Source of the DNA: UBA4660 sp034408895
Lineage (GTDB): Bacteria; Bacteroidota; Bacteroidia; Flavobacteriales_D; Sanyastnellaceae
Length of the DNA: 5,637 nucleotides
Assembly: GCA_034408895.1 (NCBI GenBank)
Contig: JAWXCI010000061.1
Location: 1 to 5,637 of the forward strand
Direction of reading: 5' to 3'
The position numbers and the translations under genes are program-made. The notes beneath the pieces are model-generated. The model had not been told where the DNA came from. It saw only the letters and a list, made by a program, of their open reading frames with translations, and did not search any database. Shown here one piece after another: positions 1 to 5,516 of this stretch. How positions within the stretch are numbered: position 1 is the stretch's first letter; each line of letters opens with the position of its first letter.

Positions 1-398
1 AAATTCTTGAAATGTTTATCCGCAAGAAAAAAAACGTGGCTGTGGTGGTGGATGAGTTTGGCGGAACTGCGGGAATGATTACCATGGAAGACATTGTGGA
101 AGAAATTTTTGGAGACATAGAGGACGAGCATGACAAGGAAGATGGTATGGAACGAAAAATTTCAGACACTGAGTTTGAATTTTCCGCTCGCCTTGAAATT
201 GACTACCTCAATTCTACTTACAACCTCAACCTGCCTGCTGACGAAGAACAGTATGACACCCTGGGTGGCCTCATACTTTTCCTAGTGGAAGACATTCCCG
301 ACCAGGGCACCCAAATCGAGCATGAGAATTTTTCTTTTACCATTTCTAAAGTGAGCAATACCAGGGTGGAACAGGTAAAAATCCAGGTGAAAGAATAG
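1..398 (+). CDS. CorC/HlyC (CNNM-type) transporter-associated protein, C-terminal part, cut by window edge
   Basis: The 3' end of a gene that begins outside the window; the first complete in-frame codon is at base 3 and the stop is TAG at 396-398. The Met at base 12 lies inside a domain and is not a start. The visible part opens with the end of a second CBS domain (VAVVVDEFGGTAGMITMEDI, then EEIFGDIEDE), a hallmark of the CorC/HlyC family. The last ~80 residues match the small CorC_HlyC transporter-associated domain, with YDTLGGLILFLVEDIP and a beta-strand-rich tail. Full-length family members have an N-terminal DUF21/CNNM membrane domain and are linked to Mg2+/Co2+ transport; the old name hemolysin is misleading. 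GldE of gliding bacteria is a paralogue, but the downstream neighbour here is a foldase and no gldD is seen, so I do not use that symbol. It is co-directional with the next gene, 63 nt away, and probably cotranscribed. Confidence 0.9.
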   Translation, partial: ILEMFIRKKKNVAVVVDEFGGTAGMITMEDIVEEIFGDIEDEHDKEDGMERKISDTEFEFSARLEIDYLNSTYNLNLPADEEQYDTLGGLILFLVEDIPDQGTQIEHENFSFTISKVSNTRVEQVKIQVKE

Positions 399-403
399 TT
401 CGC

Positions 404-427
404 TTGCAAAACGGTTGAGTTTTGCGA
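404..427 (+). other. Small intercistronic hairpin
   Basis: A perfect 7-bp inverted repeat, GCAAAAC (406-412) and GTTTTGC (419-425), surrounds the 6-nt loop GGTTGA. A T:G and a T:A pair can extend it to 404-427. It starts a few bases after the upstream stop codon. No T-run follows, so it is a poor intrinsic terminator. It could protect the 3' end of the upstream message or be chance. Confidence 0.3.
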
Positions 428-461
428 TATTCGCACCCCCAAATTTTAAAGCATATTTTCT

Positions 462-2540
462 ATGGCAATGATTGATAAAATTCGCAGCAAAGGCTGGTTG
501 GTGATAGTGGTAGTAGGCCTTGGCCTCATATTGTTTTTGCTGCCCCCCGATGCAATAAACTCCCTCTTTGGCGGTGGCCAAAACCCCACTGTAGGAAAAA
601 TTAATGGTGACGATATCAAACAATCCCAGTGGACCGATTTGCTCCAAAAACGGAGAGTTCTTTACCAAAACAATTCCAACGTGACAGGCCTTTCCAACGA
701 AGTTTGGAACGATTACGTTGAACGCTCCCTGCTCACAGATGAGTACGAAGAACTCGGACTCGAAATCACCGATGAGGAATTTGACGGAACCATGTACGGT
801 GAAAACCTGTCGCCCTTCAACCTCTCTACATTTTATAACAACACTGACTCCATGGCGCTGCGCGAAAAACAGCGCACGTACATGGAAGACCGTGCAGAGG
901 CTGCACCAGATTGGTATGCCGGCATTATTGAACTTGCCAAATCAAAAAGAATAAAGGAGAAATACACCAACCTAATTAAGAAAGGGATGTACGCCAATAA
1001 GTTGGACGGTAAACACACCTATGCTTATCAGAACAACACAGTGAACATCGAGTTCGTGGTGAAGACTTATGCGGAAGTGGCCGATTCTCTTATTACGTAC
1101 AACGACCGCGACCTGCGTGCTTATTACAACAAGCACAAGAATGATGAAGAGTGGAAAAATATTGATGATGCCCGTGTGCTGGAGTACATCACTTATTCTG
1201 TATTGCCTTCAGCCGAAGATTCAACATCCATAAAAACTGAACTGGAAACACTAAAACCCTTATGGAATACCACCACCAATGATTCTGTATTTGTTTCCGC
1301 CCACTCATTGGGCAACACTTACATAAAGCTGGATTATACCGATGGCCAGTTCAAAGGGCCTGAAAACGCCAACATCGTTGGCGATTCTGTGGGTTCTGTC
1401 ATTGGACCTTATGCCGATGGTACTTACATCCGCCTGGTAAAAGTGCTGGGCCGCGCACTTGATACCCAGGTGGATTCAGTTAGTGTTCGCCACATCTTGT
1501 TCGACAATAAACAGAAGAGCATTGATATGGCTTTGTTGCGCACAAAGGCAGATAGCCTGAAGAAAGTGATACTAAAAGAGAAGAATTTCGAAGCCATGGT
1601 CATCAAACATTCCGAAGATCCTGGTTCGAAAAATATCGGAGGGAAGTATTGGGTGAAGAAAGGGCAAATGGTTCCACCATTTGAAAAAGCCAGTTTCGAG
1701 GGAAAGAAAGGCGATCTCCAGATTATTGACACAGATTACGGTGTGCACATTGTGGAAGTGTTGGAATACGATCCGCAAATTATGGAAACCCAGCTTTCCA
1801 TTATTGACCGCGTGATTGCAGGGTCGGAAATAACCAAGCGCGGAGCCAAAGCCGATGCGCTGAATTTCTCTTCAACCTACCAGGACTCAGTTTCGTTTCG
1901 CAACGCTGCCGATACCATGGGTTTAACCGTTACACCCGTTCCGCAGTTGAAAAGAACCGACCAAAAAGTGGGCATGCTCAACAGTGCCGGTGATGTCATT
2001 TCTTGGGCATTCAACACTGATACTGAAATTGGCCAGGTGTCCCACCCCATGCAGGTGGACGACCAATTGCTGATTGCCCTGCTTCTCGACAAAAAAGAAA
2101 AGGGCGCACCATCCTATGAAAACGTGAAGGACAAAGTGAAGCGAGAAGTGATCAATGAAAAGAAAGCGGAATACCTGATAGAAAAAATGAATCCGGGCAA
2201 AAATTTACAGGAAGTGGCCACAGCGGTTGTAGGCAGTGTAAAGAAAGCCGACAACCTGAAAATGTCGAGCAACACTATTCCTGGAACTTCGGGCAACGAG
2301 TACGAAGCGGTAGGGCTTGCTTATGGCATTCCGGAAAAGAGCATATCGAAACCCATTAAAGGAAAAAACGGGGTGTATGTAATTGCCCCCACCGGCCCCA
2401 TTGTTGTGGCTGCTGAAAAGGGAACTTATCTGGAAGATCAAGAAAAAATAATCCAAAACCTGCAGAGCCGTGCAGTCTTAACCCCTTACAATTCCATGAA
2501 GGACAACGCGGACATTGTGGATAAAAGATTTGGCGAATAA
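462..2540 (+). CDS. Membrane-anchored PpiD/SurA-type peptidyl-prolyl cis-trans isomerase
   Basis: A 692-residue foldase expected to sit in the inner membrane with its bulk in the periplasm, helping outer-membrane and secreted proteins fold. Residues 12-27 form one hydrophobic helix after a short basic N-terminus (KIRSKGW), which acts as an uncleaved anchor as in E. coli PpiD. A SurA_N-like chaperone region follows (about 35-200). Residues 341-434 are a canonical parvulin domain: VRHILF with His344, SEDPGS with Asp386, GGKYW at 393-397, GQMVPPFEKASF and YGVHIVEV with His429. Both conserved histidines are present, so it may be catalytically active. Residues ~238-330 look like a second, degenerate parvulin-like unit without the histidine motifs, ending GPYADGTYIRLVKVLG. 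The C-terminal third (435-692) is chaperone-like. E. coli PpiD is 623 residues, so the length is normal for the Bacteroidota form. There is no clear Shine-Dalgarno sequence; Met1 is preferred, with Met3 (468) as the alternative. The symbol ppiD is plausible, but orthology is not proven. Confidence 0.92.
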   Translation: MAMIDKIRSKGWLVIVVVGLGLILFLLPPDAINSLFGGGQNPTVGKINGDDIKQSQWTDLLQKRRVLYQNNSNVTGLSNEVWNDYVERSLLTDEYEELGLEITDEEFDGTMYGENLSPFNLSTFYNNTDSMALREKQRTYMEDRAEAAPDWYAGIIELAKSKRIKEKYTNLIKKGMYANKLDGKHTYAYQNNTVNIEFVVKTYAEVADSLITYNDRDLRAYYNKHKNDEEWKNIDDARVLEYITYSVLPSAEDSTSIKTELETLKPLWNTTTNDSVFVSAHSLGNTYIKLDYTDGQFKGPENANIVGDSVGSVIGPYADGTYIRLVKVLGRALDTQVDSVSVRHILFDNKQKSIDMALLRTKADSLKKVILKEKNFEAMVIKHSEDPGSKNIGGKYWVKKGQMVPPFEKASFEGKKGDLQIIDTDYGVHIVEVLEYDPQIMETQLSIIDRVIAGSEITKRGAKADALNFSSTYQDSVSFRNAADTMGLTVTPVPQLKRTDQKVGMLNSAGDVISWAFNTDTEIGQVSHPMQVDDQLLIALLLDKKEKGAPSYENVKDKVKREVINEKKAEYLIEKMNPGKNLQEVATAVVGSVKKADNLKMSSNTIPGTSGNEYEAVGLAYGIPEKSISKPIKGKNGVYVIAPTGPIVVAAEKGTYLEDQEKIIQNLQSRAVLTPYNSMKDNADIVDKRFGE

Positions 2541-2568
2541 GACATAACCAAAAGATTATTTTGGAACT

Positions 2569-2596
2569 AATGCCCGCTCAAGAGCGGGCATTTTTT
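2569..2596 (+). terminator. Strong intrinsic terminator after the PpiD-like gene
   Basis: AATGCCCGCTC (2569-2579) and GAGCGGGCATT (2582-2592) are perfect complements, giving a GC-rich stem with a tight loop (effectively CAAG) that runs into six T residues at 2591-2596. It lies 28 nt after the stop at 2540. The opposite strand lacks a good T-tract after the stem, so it acts mainly on plus-strand transcripts. Confidence 0.92.
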
Positions 2597-2678
2597 ATAT
2601 AGGCATTATTCAATTGGCAGCCACACTTCGGGTTGATGTGGCGAAGATGAGATTACCCAGTAGAAGTGATATGGAATT

Positions 2679-2713
2679 AAAAAAACCCTGCCGATGTTTT
2701 CGACAGGGTTTTT
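2679..2713 (-). terminator. Intrinsic terminator of the minus-strand membrane-protein genes (possibly bidirectional)
   Basis: AAAAACCCTG (2681-2690) pairs perfectly with CAGGGTTTTT (2704-2713). Inside, CGA (2692-2694) can pair with TCG (2700-2702). On the minus strand the stem ends in seven T residues (complement of 2679-2685), and it lies 30 nt past the stop of the gene ending at 2744. On the plus strand it ends in five T residues, so it could also back up the stronger terminator at 2569-2596. Confidence 0.88.
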
Positions 2714-2743
2714 GGTTGGAAATCCAACTGAAAATAACACTGT

Positions 2744-3187
2744 TCAAAATATGTTGCCACCCACAATGGCAAGTAGCAGAAAGAGAACAACCAATGAAAG
2801 ATAGATGATGTACAGCACTCCGATAAACCGAAAACACCTTTTCAAATTAAAGAGCGCTGCAGTAAGTGATGCAACGTTACCCATTGTTGAAGCTTGGATA
2901 GCATGGTTTGAAAAGTGAAGCAAGTAGAGAGTGGGGAAGAACATAACCACTGCAAGGATGAGATAGACAGCTGTAATCATCACTGTTGATCCCCCGCCCA
3001 TGCCGCCCATGCTTGCTGAAAGATTACTTAGAAAGTAACCCGCAAAGAGTGCAACGATTACAATTAGTCCGATGATAATAAAACCAATGATGGCGAGAAA
3101 CTTCGCCCATTTTCCAGAACCCAATAAATGCTGGCGGGCAGCAGATTCTAAACTCATGTCGCCCATTGGTGTGTCGAGTGTTTCCAT
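2744..3187 (-). CDS. DUF5362-like small membrane protein of unknown function
   Basis: A 147-residue protein with three predicted membrane helices at about 28-53, 69-91 and 121-143. It begins with a soluble stretch ending GSGKWAKFLAIIGF, where a short polar segment and KWAKFL precede the first helix. A Gly/Met loop (MGGMGGG, 60-66) follows helix 1, and FPTLYLLHFSNHAIQA sits at the end of helix 2, followed by ALFNLKRCFRFIGVL. That arrangement matches my recollection of the DUF5362 family of Bacteroidota; no function is established. The start at 3187 is preferred. The longer frame from 3247 would add 20 polar residues encoded inside a hairpin, whereas 3187 lies directly behind an A-rich leader that is nearly the same as the leader of the upstream gene. 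It lies 95 nt behind the other membrane gene on the same strand and has its own terminator downstream. Confidence 0.85.
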   Translation of the reverse strand: METLDTPMGDMSLESAARQHLLGSGKWAKFLAIIGFIIIGLIVIVALFAGYFLSNLSASMGGMGGGSTVMITAVYLILAVVMFFPTLYLLHFSNHAIQASTMGNVASLTAALFNLKRCFRFIGVLYIIYLSLVVLFLLLAIVGGNIF

Positions 3188-3216
3188 AATGTTTGTTTTG
3201 TTTTGGTGTGTTTGAT
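3188..3216 (-). promoter_or_regulatory. A-rich leader of the DUF5362-like gene, similar to the leader at 3775-3796
   Basis: Read on the minus strand, this leader starts ATCAAACACACC, continues AAAACAAAACA and ends AACATT before the ATG. The upstream gene has ATCAAACT, then the same AAAACAAAACA, then CGT before its ATG. There is no Shine-Dalgarno sequence, and A-rich upstream bases are known to favour initiation in Bacteroidota. The role as a translation-initiation element is inferred. Confidence 0.45.
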
Positions 3217-3228
3217 TTGGCTCATGAT

Positions 3229-3271
3229 AGAAAAAGAAAACAGCCACACGACTATGTGTAGCGGTTTTCTT
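3229..3271 (-). terminator. Imperfect intercistronic terminator or attenuator hairpin
   Basis: Bases 3234-3249 (AAGAAAACAGCCACAC) pair with 3256-3271 (GTGTAGCGGTTTTCTT) around a 6-nt loop. On the minus strand there is one G.U wobble and one C.U mismatch. The 3' arm runs into the T-rich tail TTTTCTTTTTC. It begins 11 nt after the stop of the 3774-3283 gene and ends about 45 nt before the next start. It may end or reduce transcription between the two genes; strength is uncertain because of the mismatch and the broken T-run. Confidence 0.55.
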
Positions 3272-3282
3272 ATCTTAAACTC

Positions 3283-3774
3283 CTAATAAATAAGTGCCTT
3301 CCTGTTGGCTGCATACATTCCAATGAAGGCTCCTGTAACGATGATGCCAAGAACATTGACAGAAATGAGCATCAGCAGAAGATAAATTCCATTTCCAATG
3401 ACGTATAGCGTGAAACCTGATTTTTGCAGCTTCCACATTTTTGCTACGCCCATTAAAGAGAGGAGAGCGAGAATAAGGGAGACTATAAAAACTGCGATGA
3501 TCACTCCCGTGCCAACGCTGCCCAAAATGCCTGCTGCCTGGCCGAGGTCCTCACGTTGCGATTCAGTAAGACCTGAGTTGTTGTCGGAAAGACCTTGTTC
3601 CACTGCCATGCCCAACAAACTCATGATCCATGTGCTGGCAAAAATTCCAATGAGCGAACCAAGTGCCCAAAGCCCGCTGCCGATAAATGACAGGATGCAC
3701 AATACGTTTAAGAAGCCAGATCTCTCGGGTGTTGCGCCCATCAGGTCAAGTGGTGCTGTGTTAGTTTGTTCCAT
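3283..3774 (-). CDS. Small four-helix membrane protein of unknown function
   Basis: A 163-residue protein. A soluble N-terminus of about 19 residues leads into FLNVLCILSFIGSG and helix 1 (about 20-45, perhaps to 57). A polar loop with LTESQREDLGQ (about 59-85) comes next. Helices follow at ~88-111, 121-138 and 139-156, and the tail is short and basic (NRKALIY). The cytosolic-looking stretch KMWKLQKSGF between helices 2 and 3 resembles small Bacteroidota membrane proteins that I have only a general memory of, so I name no family. It is first in a two-gene minus-strand cassette with the DUF5362-like gene, which suggests a shared envelope role, but the hairpin between them may uncouple their expression. 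The start at 3774 follows an A-rich leader and gives a sensible N-terminus. Confidence 0.82.
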   Translation of the reverse strand: MEQTNTAPLDLMGATPERSGFLNVLCILSFIGSGLWALGSLIGIFASTWIMSLLGMAVEQGLSDNNSGLTESQREDLGQAAGILGSVGTGVIIAVFIVSLILALLSLMGVAKMWKLQKSGFTLYVIGNGIYLLLMLISVNVLGIIVTGAFIGMYAANRKALIY

Positions 3775-3796
3775 ACGTGTTTTGTTTTAGTTTGAT
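3775..3796 (-). promoter_or_regulatory. A-rich leader of the four-helix membrane protein gene
   Basis: On the minus strand this is ATCAAACT followed by AAAACAAAACA and CGT before the ATG. It shares the ATCAAAC block and the AAAACAAAACA block, in the same order, with the leader of the downstream gene (3188-3216); only a few bases between and after the blocks differ. Together with the lack of a Shine-Dalgarno sequence this supports 3774 as the start. Confidence 0.45.
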
Positions 3797-3945
3797 ATTG
3801 TTGGTTTTTTGTTAATGCCGCAAAGAAGGAAAGTATTGTTGTCACTCCCCCACCATGTAGCTGAATTTTTTCCACAATTTTGCTGTTCGAATAGTTCATT
3901 AGTCGCACATTTACGAAGGATGAATTTCGGCATAGGAGCATTTCA

Positions 3946-3971
3946 AAATCATGCACCCCACTTCATGATTT
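3946..3971. promoter_or_regulatory. Perfect 8-bp dyad in the divergent spacer (candidate operator)
   Basis: AAATCATG (3946-3953) and CATGATTT (3964-3971) are exact inverted copies separated by 10 nt. The dyad sits between prmC and the divergent membrane-protein genes, in the 263-nt spacer 3775-4037 where both promoters should lie. A dimeric regulator site is one reading; chance is another. No convincing Bacteroidota promoter (TTTG and TAnnTTTG) could be placed in the spacer on either strand, and nothing else stands out there. Confidence 0.25.
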
Positions 3972-4037
3972 CACTTTACCATTGAACCCTGGTAGTTTGA
4001 ATTCACACTGCATCATTTATCATTCAAAAACCGTTTT

Positions 4038-4910
4038 ATGTTCATCCGGCAGAATACCATAGCAGAGCTTTCCTCTTACACACTTGCGGAATTGATTTTA
4101 CTTTTTGATGAACGCGAAGCGCGAAGTGTTCACCATGAATTGTTCCGTCACTATTTTCATCTGAACCGTGCAGAGTTGCAATTGAAGCGCGATGAACGAT
4201 TGAGCGAAAGCCAGCTCCTTGAAATCCATCATGCGCTGAAACGATTGAGTGGAGGTGAACCGCTGCAATACATCACCGGCAGTGTTCAATTCCATGGGAT
4301 GGAGCTGGAAGTGAATACAGCAGTACTTATTCCAAGACCGGAAACGGAAGAGCTGGTTTCATGGCTGGCCAATTACATTTCCCATTCCGGTGGCCATTCG
4401 CCTGGCATTTCTGCAATTCTCGACATAGGAACAGGCAGCGGTTGTATAGCTCTTGCCTTGAAGAAATTTTTTCCATTGGCCGAAGTTCATGCCTGTGATG
4501 TTTCCAAAGAAGCATTGGCGGTGGCCAAAAGAAATTCATCGGCCCAACAGCTGGAAATCATCTTTCATCATCTTGATGTATTGAAAGAATTTGCGACAGG
4601 ATCGTTTGACATCATCATCTCCAACCCGCCTTACATTTTGAAAAGTGAAATGAATGCGATGCAAAAACAAGTGACGGAACACGAACCTCATCGCGCACTT
4701 TTTGTTCCAGATGAAGACCCATTGTTGTTTTACAAACGCATTATCACATCTTCTAAAAAACAATTGAATGCAGGTGGTGTTTTGGTTTTTGAAACCCATG
4801 AAAAATGGAATGATGACGTAGCGAAACTTTTGGTGGAGAATGGATTTAGCGATGTTGAAGTGTTCACTGATATGCAGGACAAACTGCGGGGTATTCTCGG
4901 GCGACATTAG
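4038..4910 (+). CDS. prmC: Release factor glutamine methyltransferase PrmC (HemK)
   Basis: Transfers a methyl group from S-adenosylmethionine to the glutamine of the GGQ motif in peptide release factors RF1 and RF2, which improves translation termination; cytoplasmic. The 290 residues are close to the family norm (E. coli PrmC has 277). Residues 1-~115 form the helical substrate-recognition domain, with GGEPLQYITG and the strand leading to VLIPRPETEELV. The Rossmann methyltransferase fold follows, with the SAM-binding motif ILDIGTGSGCIALAL (Asp129 to Cys136 core) and the catalytic NPPY at 196-199, which holds the target glutamine. The downstream FETHEKW and C-terminal LRGILGRH fit the family's end. 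The start at 4038 gives the expected N-terminus; no Shine-Dalgarno sequence is visible. It is divergent from the membrane-protein pair and convergent with the gene at 5448-5020, so it appears to be transcribed alone in this window. Confidence 0.97.
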   Translation: MFIRQNTIAELSSYTLAELILLFDEREARSVHHELFRHYFHLNRAELQLKRDERLSESQLLEIHHALKRLSGGEPLQYITGSVQFHGMELEVNTAVLIPRPETEELVSWLANYISHSGGHSPGISAILDIGTGSGCIALALKKFFPLAEVHACDVSKEALAVAKRNSSAQQLEIIFHHLDVLKEFATGSFDIIISNPPYILKSEMNAMQKQVTEHEPHRALFVPDEDPLLFYKRIITSSKKQLNAGGVLVFETHEKWNDDVAKLLVENGFSDVEVFTDMQDKLRGILGRH

Positions 4911-4934
4911 AGTTGTGGCGTACCATGATCGGTC

Positions 4935-4990
4935 GCGGGCATTGTCCCATCCCTCCCCTTCCCTTTGGGGAGGGATGGGACTATGCACGC
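4935..4990. repeat. Long GC-rich inverted repeat between convergent genes (REP-like or terminator-like)
   Basis: GTCCCATCCCTCCCC (4944-4958) and GGGGAGGGATGGGAC (4967-4981) form a perfect 15-bp stem around the loop TTCCCTTT. Past one T/T mismatch the pairing resumes (GCAT 4939-4942 with ATGC 4983-4986), and past a second mismatch again (GCG 4935-4937 with CGC 4988-4990). This makes a 56-bp near-palindrome. It lies 24 nt after the prmC stop and 29 nt after the stop of the opposing gene. Neither strand has a T-run behind it, so classical intrinsic termination is doubtful. CCCTCCCC/GGGGAGGG palindromes of this kind often recur between genes in Bacteroidota genomes, which makes a dispersed repeat plausible. 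Confidence 0.75.
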
Positions 4991-5019
4991 CACTTAAACC
5001 GGCAGCACTAGTTTCTTTT

Positions 5020-5448
5020 TTAAATTGTCTTTTGCCTCTTTGCATCCACCCGCAACACTGTGCCTGCACCCAATAGGGCAAAGGGTATATAAATAATGAG
5101 TGTGATCCAGAACCATGCGGGGTGGGTCAATGTCAGCAAATTCCACATGCCCATAACGGACAGCACCGCACCGGTGCAAAGTGCTGCTGAGCGCAGCGGG
5201 CGCGCTACCAAAGTGGACGTGGCGCCTCCCACAAAAGAGCCAACCATGTAAGCCAGGATAAGGATAAACCATAGTCCTGCGGGCACATTCTTCAGCATTT
5301 CTGCCGCCTCTACCTGGTTGCCGTGGTCAATAGCCTTGGAAGGTGGTGGAAGCAACACCATTTGCAATCGCTCCACAAGGAGTATGGTAATCATTCCGCT
5401 GATTAGCCCGGCAATGGTGCCGAGGATGGTTTTTGAAAGTGCGTTCAT
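5020..5448 (-). CDS. Small four-helix membrane protein of unknown function
   Basis: A 142-residue protein with predicted membrane helices at about 7-32, 57-80, 88-107 and 110-131 and a basic C-terminus (RVDAKRQKTI). Helix 1 carries a buried acidic residue (Glu26 in LLVERLQ) and ends in a PPP turn. Helix 2 has a small-residue face (GSFVGGATSTLVAR). A conserved-looking Asn103 and the HPAWFW turn (109-114) separate helices 3 and 4. The pattern recalls a Bacteroidota group of uncharacterised small membrane proteins, but I cannot name a family and claim no function. The start at 5448 gives a clean helix-first N-terminus (MNALSKTILG). It converges on prmC. Upstream of its start, 69-156 nt away, is the 22-bp repeat array, which may carry its regulation or may be unrelated. 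Confidence 0.78.
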   Translation of the reverse strand: MNALSKTILGTIAGLISGMITILLVERLQMVLLPPPSKAIDHGNQVEAAEMLKNVPAGLWFILILAYMVGSFVGGATSTLVARPLRSAALCTGAVLSVMGMWNLLTLTHPAWFWITLIIYIPFALLGAGTVLRVDAKRQKTI

Positions 5449-5516
5449 GGGGCGAAATTACTGTGGTACTCATTTTCAGGTGATCTCAGGAAAGACAATG
5501 GGTGCTTGGGAGACCA

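Noticed and set aside
1..398. Identification as gliding-motility protein GldE.
   Set aside because: GldE belongs to the same superfamily, but gldD is not seen and the adjacent gene is a PpiD-like foldase. The partial sequence does not separate the paralogues.
282..668. A 128-residue minus-strand open frame across the 399-461 gap.
   Set aside because: It is antisense to the CorC_HlyC domain and to the membrane anchor of the foldase, both of which are well supported.
2620..2642. A small hairpin, GCCACA paired with TGTGGC, between the two terminators.
   Set aside because: A 6-bp stem with an 11-nt loop and no T-run is within chance, and it lies in a spacer with no gene. Nothing else is seen in 2597-2678.
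3188..3247. A longer N-terminus (20 extra residues) for the DUF5362-like protein, starting at 3247.
   Set aside because: The extra residues are encoded by one arm of a terminator-like hairpin and by the A-rich leader. The start at 3187 sits right behind a leader shared with the neighbouring gene.
3741..3956. A 71-residue minus-strand open frame in the divergent spacer.
   Set aside because: It overlaps the start of the real minus-strand gene in another frame, has low-complexity polar content and no recognisable domain.
3993..3999. TAGTTTG as a Bacteroidota -7 box for prmC.
   Set aside because: It is one base short of TAnnTTTG, and no TTTG-type upstream box lies at the expected distance of about 19 bp.
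4536..5081. A 181-residue minus-strand open frame opposite prmC and the GC-rich repeat.
   Set aside because: It is antisense to the catalytic half of prmC, whose motifs are unmistakable, and it runs through the inverted repeat and into the next gene. Its composition looks like a shadow frame.
5453..5460. Minus-strand TAATTTCG as a -7 box for the gene starting at 5448.
   Set aside because: It differs from TAnnTTTG at one base, has no upstream partner box, and is only four bases from the start codon, so transcription would begin at or inside the gene.
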